Part shown: positions 8,307 to 11,563 of the stretch, one piece after another
Numbering within the stretch: the first letter of the stretch is position 1
Layout: the number at the start of each line of letters is the position of its first letter
Origin: Chromera velia
Taxonomy: Eukaryota; Sar; Chromeraceae
Assembly: GCA_018398765.1 (NCBI GenBank)
Contig: JAHBMJ010003322.1
Location: 1 to 11,563 of the forward strand
Reading direction: 5' to 3'
Length of the DNA stretch: 11,563 nucleotides
The notes under the pieces: model-generated
What the model was told of the DNA's origin: nothing
Databases searched by the model: none
The model's input: only the letters and a program-made list of their open reading frames with translations
Program-made: the position numbers and the translations under genes

Positions 8307-8410
8307 CAACCATCACTCTCTCTCCGTTACTACCAGAGAAACCAGTGCGATCTTCCACCAGGTCCAGATCACAGATTAAGTAAAGTGTTCGAAGGAAAGC
8401 CCGCAAAGCC

Positions 8411-9808
8411 ATGGCTTCGTCGAAGGGTAAAGTGGGAGGGAGCCCGACGGAGGCGTCTCCCCTCAAGGGAGGAGACGGGGCCGTTGAGGAGCGTCTGGAC
8501 GGTTTCGCTGCTGGTACAGCGCTATTCGTCTCTATGGTAGGTGCTGGGTGTGTAAATATGCCCTTCATCTACAAGACTGCTGGCTTTTGGCTCGGAAATC
8601 TTTCTCTGGCCGCCTCTTCACTTTTGGCGTGGGTCTCAATGGTCTCGCTTTCCTTCGCAACAGCGGGGGGCAGGTGCAGTTCGTATGACCAGCTCTGTGC
8701 AAAGAGCACTTCAGGGTCCTTGAAGGCGCTGATGGAAATGTGTTTAGTGCTCTTTCTTTCGGGTGCCGTGGCGGCGTACATCATCATCACGGCAAATGTG
8801 GTGGACTCTCTCTTGAGCACTTTTCTTGGGGCCTCGGCTTGCCCGTCTCCTGTTGTGCTCTTTGGACTCATTGCGCTGCTGATGTTTCCGATCTCTCTCC
8901 CTCGCAGCTTTGACAAAATGAAATTTGTCAACCAGTTTTGTTTTGTGAGTCTGCTTTTGGTGGCAGCCATAATTGTGATTAAGTCGGCTTCCTTAGATAA
9001 GGAGGCAGTAGACCGTGCGGAAGCGAGTGGGGGGTCGGGGGAGGCGTCGGAGTTGCCTGAAAAGTCTGCAGATGGGATCTTTGGGTCATTTCTTGCGTTT
9101 GTGTTGACACTCCCAGCAACAAGTGGGAGCATGAACTGCCACATGAATGTGCCGTCGGTTTTTGCTGAAATGAAAAGAACAGTGAAGCCGTCAGCACCTC
9201 TGATTTTTGTTGCAACGTCCGTAGCAGGAATTCTCTTCTACGCCGTAGTCGGCTTAGTTCCGTTCTTTGCGTTGGGGGATCGGACAGAGGAGGACATCCT
9301 CAAACAGCTTGCTTCGATTTCTTTGCAGATGCCGGGCGTGAAGGAGAGGGGGTTCGATGTTTTGATAACAGCCGCGCAAGTGCTGTTGGGGGCGTCTCTC
9401 ATTCTGAAGGCTCCTCTCCTGTTCTTCTGCCTCCGCAGTCTCCTGCTGACATACGTCCACCAAATAAGCAGGGACCTTGCTCCTTCTCCACTTATTGCAG
9501 AAGCAAATTTGAAGTCCAATATTCTCGTCACATTCCTTTGTGTTTTCTGGTGTTTCTGTATGGCCGCAATGGTTCCCAATTTGTTTCTTGTAATCACGAT
9601 CACAGGGGCCGTTGCAGGCACGATGATGATGTACATCGGCCCTGGTCTGTTTTCCTTCCGTCTCGAGAGAGAGGAGGGGGCCTTGCTCGGAGGAGGGAAA
9701 AGCTCTGGAGGAGAGTTCAGGAGCACTGTGTGGAGGGCAACTTTCCTAACAGTGGGGGGCACCGCCATGGGAGTCTTAAGTCTTTTGGCGGTCGCGTTTT
9801 CTGACTGA
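8411..9808 (+). CDS. Amino acid/auxin permease (AAAP, SLC38/SLC32/SLC36-like) transporter
   Basis: 465 residues, single exon, ending in TGA. The start ATG sits in AAAGCCATGGC, a good eukaryotic context. A polar N-terminus of about 30 residues is followed by about 11 membrane segments: roughly 31-57, 59-84, 104-134, 145-164, 171-192, 222-245, 262-288, 314-338, 371-389, 391-415 and 440-462. Family signatures are the TM1 stretch GAGCVNMPFIYKTAGFWLG (44-62) and the TM6 stretch with MNCHMNVPSVFAEMK (241-255), whose Cys-His pair is typical of this superfamily. An acidic Ser/Gly/Glu loop (about 193-221) separates TM5 and TM6. Family members move neutral or cationic amino acids with H+ or Na+. Substrate and membrane cannot be read from the sequence. 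There are no apparent introns, unlike the neighbouring gene. Confidence 0.9.
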   Translation: MASSKGKVGGSPTEASPLKGGDGAVEERLDGFAAGTALFVSMVGAGCVNMPFIYKTAGFWLGNLSLAASSLLAWVSMVSLSFATAGGRCSSYDQLCAKSTSGSLKALMEMCLVLFLSGAVAAYIIITANVVDSLLSTFLGASACPSPVVLFGLIALLMFPISLPRSFDKMKFVNQFCFVSLLLVAAIIVIKSASLDKEAVDRAEASGGSGEASELPEKSADGIFGSFLAFVLTLPATSGSMNCHMNVPSVFAEMKRTVKPSAPLIFVATSVAGILFYAVVGLVPFFALGDRTEEDILKQLASISLQMPGVKERGFDVLITAAQVLLGASLILKAPLLFFCLRSLLLTYVHQISRDLAPSPLIAEANLKSNILVTFLCVFWCFCMAAMVPNLFLVITITGAVAGTMMMYIGPGLFSFRLEREEGALLGGGKSSGGEFRSTVWRATFLTVGGTAMGVLSLLAVAFSD

Positions 9809-10455
9809 GAGCCTTGCTCACTCGAATGAATAATCAATGAATTCATCGATCAACAGTGATTGAACACGACTGAAAGTGTTATTGATGGAATCTACGCGCT
9901 TTAAGATCAATTTCTGATCAAGTTGTTTATTAATTGACGATAATAATTGTTTAATTATTGTTAATTTGCCAGTGATGGATTGTTTAATTGACTTTACTGA
10001 TATCGAAACTATATTATTATTGTTACTATAATTGCTATATATATTCATTCTAGCTGAGGTTTCATTTTAGGGTTAAAATCAAAAATCTATATCATATTAT
10101 TTTATAATTTAGCAGGAAGCATGCATGGCATTCTAAACTCGGATAGCATTGCATGCAACAAAAATGATGATGATGTCAGTGATCATATCACTACTACTCT
10201 GTCTGACGCCGAACACTAGACGCCTTAGAGAGGCCCATGGTGATAGTGGATGATGAATCATTGATGATAAAACATATATAGACAGATATAATTACATATA
10301 TCTTGATATTTCATATATCAATCCGAATTTAATTAGACAATCATGATGTTGATCCAAAATTTTTTTGATAGCTACAATTTTATAGTGTATTAATTGTCTC
10401 ATTTTTAAATACAATTACATTCAATACACATAAAAAATTGTACACATGAAATTAA
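9809..10455. other. Gene-free, strongly AT-rich 3' flank
   Basis: No supportable gene; the 76-residue minus frame at 9818-10048 is Asn/Ile/Lys-rich AT noise. It contains many TTGAT/ATCAA-type and TTAATTA runs, two GCATGCA sites (10120 and 10151 areas), the small palindrome AGTGATCATATCACT near 10180, and the second copy of the dispersed repeat. The 3' untranslated region of the transporter must lie at its start, but I see no clear canonical poly-A signal. Confidence 0.5.
10199..10262 (+). repeat. Dispersed repeat, copy 2
   Basis: GCCGAACACTAGACGCCT (10208-10225), GAGGCCCATGGTGATAG and GATGATGA match 3622-3695 in the same order and orientation. It has one base change in the 18-mer core and small indels after it. 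Both copies run into GATGATGA. Confidence 0.6.
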
Positions 10456-10459
10456 TTAT

Positions 10460-10555
10460 AACAGCGTTGCCTTGCTCGAAGAGGCTCTAAGGAGCAACGC
10501 TACGGCTTGTGCTTTCATTGGCGAGGGAAATTTGATGGGATTGATTAGACTTTGA
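10460..10555 (+). pseudogene. Possible decayed leucine-rich-repeat fragment
   Basis: The plus frame through 10469-10555 reads AVALLEEALRSNATA, then GEGNLMGL, before a TGA at 10553. The first part fits the helix of an NLRC/ribonuclease-inhibitor-type leucine-rich repeat (ALxEALRxNxT). The GN-(L)-(M)-G block resembles the following LxLxxNxIG strand, with substitutions and an insertion. No further repeat units follow in frame. Antisense to it is an unremarkable 81-codon frame (10456-10701) whose nominal start is GTG. The match is short and could be chance. Confidence 0.25.
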
Positions 10556-11232
10556 GAGATACAAAAATCGCAATCCCTCGGATATTTAAAGTAGCGATTC
10601 AAGACCTGTTTGACTGCAGTTGCACTCGGCCGCGGGTGACAAGCGATATTTGATCTGGATAAAGGGCCTTGAATACAGCATACACAGACCATGATCCGCA
10701 CCGCAAGCTGGATCGATTGACTGATTGATCGACCAGAAGTGTAGGACTGCCAGTGTACGGAGCTCAGAGAGAAGTCAGAGTTCGTCGCAGGGTCCCTTTA
10801 GACAAATGCTGCCCTCTCATTGTACCTCTTCCTCTCTTTCTCTCGAGATTGAGACAAAGGGATGGCACATAGAGCTCTAACAAAACGAATGAATCTCTTA
10901 CCCCGTGCGACTTCCTTCTCTTCCTCTCGCTCTTCTTCCGGGAAGCCATGGATTCCTACGGTGTCCTGCCCCACAGTACTTTTCCTGACGTTTCCACTGC
11001 ACACCCATGCAGTCTCAAGCTGTTCATCATCATTGGGTGTCTGGTCGATCATGTTAAATTAGACGATCATTCCTTCCACTGCAAACCCCCGCCTCCCGAC
11101 CCTTCCATACTCCCCCCCCTTCCCTCCCTCCCTCCAAAAATTCTTTTGAATTTTTCTCCGCAACATCCATTCATTCTTCGTCTGTCTGCTTCAACATTTC
11201 CCTTTGTCTTGACTCTTTTTCACTTGGAGGGA
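10556..11232. other. Gene-free stretch with C/T-rich tracts
   Basis: No confident gene. Pyrimidine-rich blocks lie at about 10820-10850, 10908-10940 and 11083-11225, with C8/C7 runs. An 84-residue minus frame (10798-11052) does start at ATG but turns into a Glu/Arg/Lys repeat that merely reflects the polypurine strand. A 130-residue plus frame (10948-11340) is Pro/Leu low complexity. If the right-edge minus-strand gene is real, the start of this stretch nearest to it would be its 3' flank. Confidence 0.45.
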
Positions 11233-11562
11233 TCAGTCGTCAGAGGACCGGGGAAAGGCAAAAGAAGGAGAAGGGCCGGGGTCCCCCCCGGCAGCACCCG
11301 GAGACCGCCGTGCAGAGACCGAGCGGGAGGGATTCGATAAGCCCTCTTCTGCAAGCGTCAGTGCGGCAGTGGGACTGAGCCCCTCTCCTTCTGCGTCCCC
11401 CTCCTGAACTCCCGATCTGGACGCAATCCAGTCCTGTCCTCCTCCCTCTTCCTGTCCTTCTGACTCCCACCCTGCGTCGGCAGATCTGCTTTTGCTCTTT
11501 CTGGATTTGCTTTTTCCTCCACGTTCAGACTTTTCGTCCTTTTTCTTTTTTTTCTGCTTTCG
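11233..11562 (-). CDS. C-terminal part of an unknown protein (gene runs off the right edge)
   Basis: The minus frame is open from the window edge to a TGA at 11235-11233, giving 109 residues with no start inside the window. It opens with a run of Lys (KQKKKKKDEK), continues through Lys/Ser/Arg-rich sequence and then an acidic Gly/Glu stretch, and ends Ser/Pro/Gly-rich with SSDD. The composition resembles the disordered tail of the protease in this window, so it may be a C-terminal tail. No domain is recognisable. A plus-strand alternative exists: a frame from about 11232 to a TGA at 11404-11406, preceded by a pyrimidine tract and a possible acceptor. I prefer the minus strand because the frame is longer and reaches the edge. 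Confidence 0.4.
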   Translation of the reverse strand, partial: RKQKKKKKDEKSERGGKSKSRKSKSRSADAGWESEGQEEGGGQDWIASRSGVQEGDAEGEGLSPTAALTLAEEGLSNPSRSVSARRSPGAAGGDPGPSPSFAFPRSSDD

Positions 11563-11563
11563 T

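Larger units (their letters stand above)
7885..8410. promoter_or_regulatory. Divergent intergenic (putative bidirectional promoter) region
   Basis: 526 bp separate the start codons of the minus-strand protease and the plus-strand transporter. The right half holds a CpG-rich patch (about 8215-8275), an 11-bp tandem duplication CTCAGCGGTAT (8120-8141), two copies of GGTCCGCGC, and a cluster of GCATGC/TGCATG motifs. A 107-residue frame over it (8060-8383) is not credible. The promoter role is inferred from position. Confidence 0.55.

Noticed and set aside
8060-8383. 107-codon plus frame in the divergent promoter
   Set aside because: It is Arg/Ser/Pro-rich over a CpG-rich patch, ends before the transporter ATG and lacks any recognisable feature. 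At most it is an upstream frame.
8569-9846. Minus-strand frames of 191 and 202 codons antisense to the transporter
   Set aside because: They are shadows of the clear permease frame, with no membrane or domain pattern.
10456-10701. 81-codon minus frame
   Set aside because: The nominal start is GTG and there is no motif. The opposite strand gives a better, though weak, explanation as an LRR fragment.
10798-11340. 84-codon minus frame (10798-11052) and 130-codon plus frame (10948-11340)
   Set aside because: The first becomes a Glu/Lys/Arg repeat and the second Pro/Leu runs. Both follow from the polypurine/polypyrimidine DNA, and they contradict each other.
1-11563. tRNA or rRNA genes
   Set aside because: I looked for A-box/B-box pairs with a cloverleaf and for conserved rRNA segments, and found none I could support. 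The GCCGAAC repeat does not fold as a tRNA by eye.

Overview
The window looks like nuclear DNA from a protist, most likely an alga. It has GT-AG introns, long gene-free AT-rich stretches, many microsatellites, poly-purine/poly-pyrimidine tracts and inverted-repeat elements, and no operons or ribosome binding sites. All three stop codons I can assign are TGA, so TGA is not reassigned. A photosynthetic alveolate such as a chromerid would fit the plant-type Deg protease behind a signal peptide, the GCATGC-type promoter motifs and the mixed base composition. That placement is an inference; a stramenopile or other alga is not excluded.

Layout. Positions 1-3722 hold no gene I can defend apart from a possible exon at the left edge. 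The stretch contains a 304-bp foldback element (436-739), an approximately 890-bp non-coding segment bounded by inverted repeats (1252-2140) with three 12-bp-period arrays inside, a C/T-rich tract (3108-3380) and one copy of a dispersed repeat (3622-3695). Positions 3723-7884 on the minus strand hold a three-exon gene for a secretory-route Deg/HtrA serine protease of 994 residues. No single open frame covers it: two introns, with the donor GTCAGTCAG in both, must be removed to unite the His-Asp-Ser triad. Positions 7885-8410 are a divergent intergenic region with a CpG-rich patch, GCATGC-type motifs and a TATA-like box. Positions 8411-9808 on the plus strand hold an intronless amino acid/auxin permease-family transporter of 465 residues. 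Positions 9809-10455 are AT-rich, with the second copy of the dispersed repeat. Positions 10460-10555 may hold a broken leucine-rich repeat. From 11233 to the right edge, the minus strand carries what is probably the 3' end of a further gene with a lysine-rich, disordered C-terminus.

The two complete genes are a protein-quality-control protease and an amino acid transporter. They share a short divergent promoter region and could be co-regulated, but nothing in the sequence proves a common pathway. The most unusual material is the repeat and transposon-like structure of the left 3.7 kb and the enlarged architecture of the protease.
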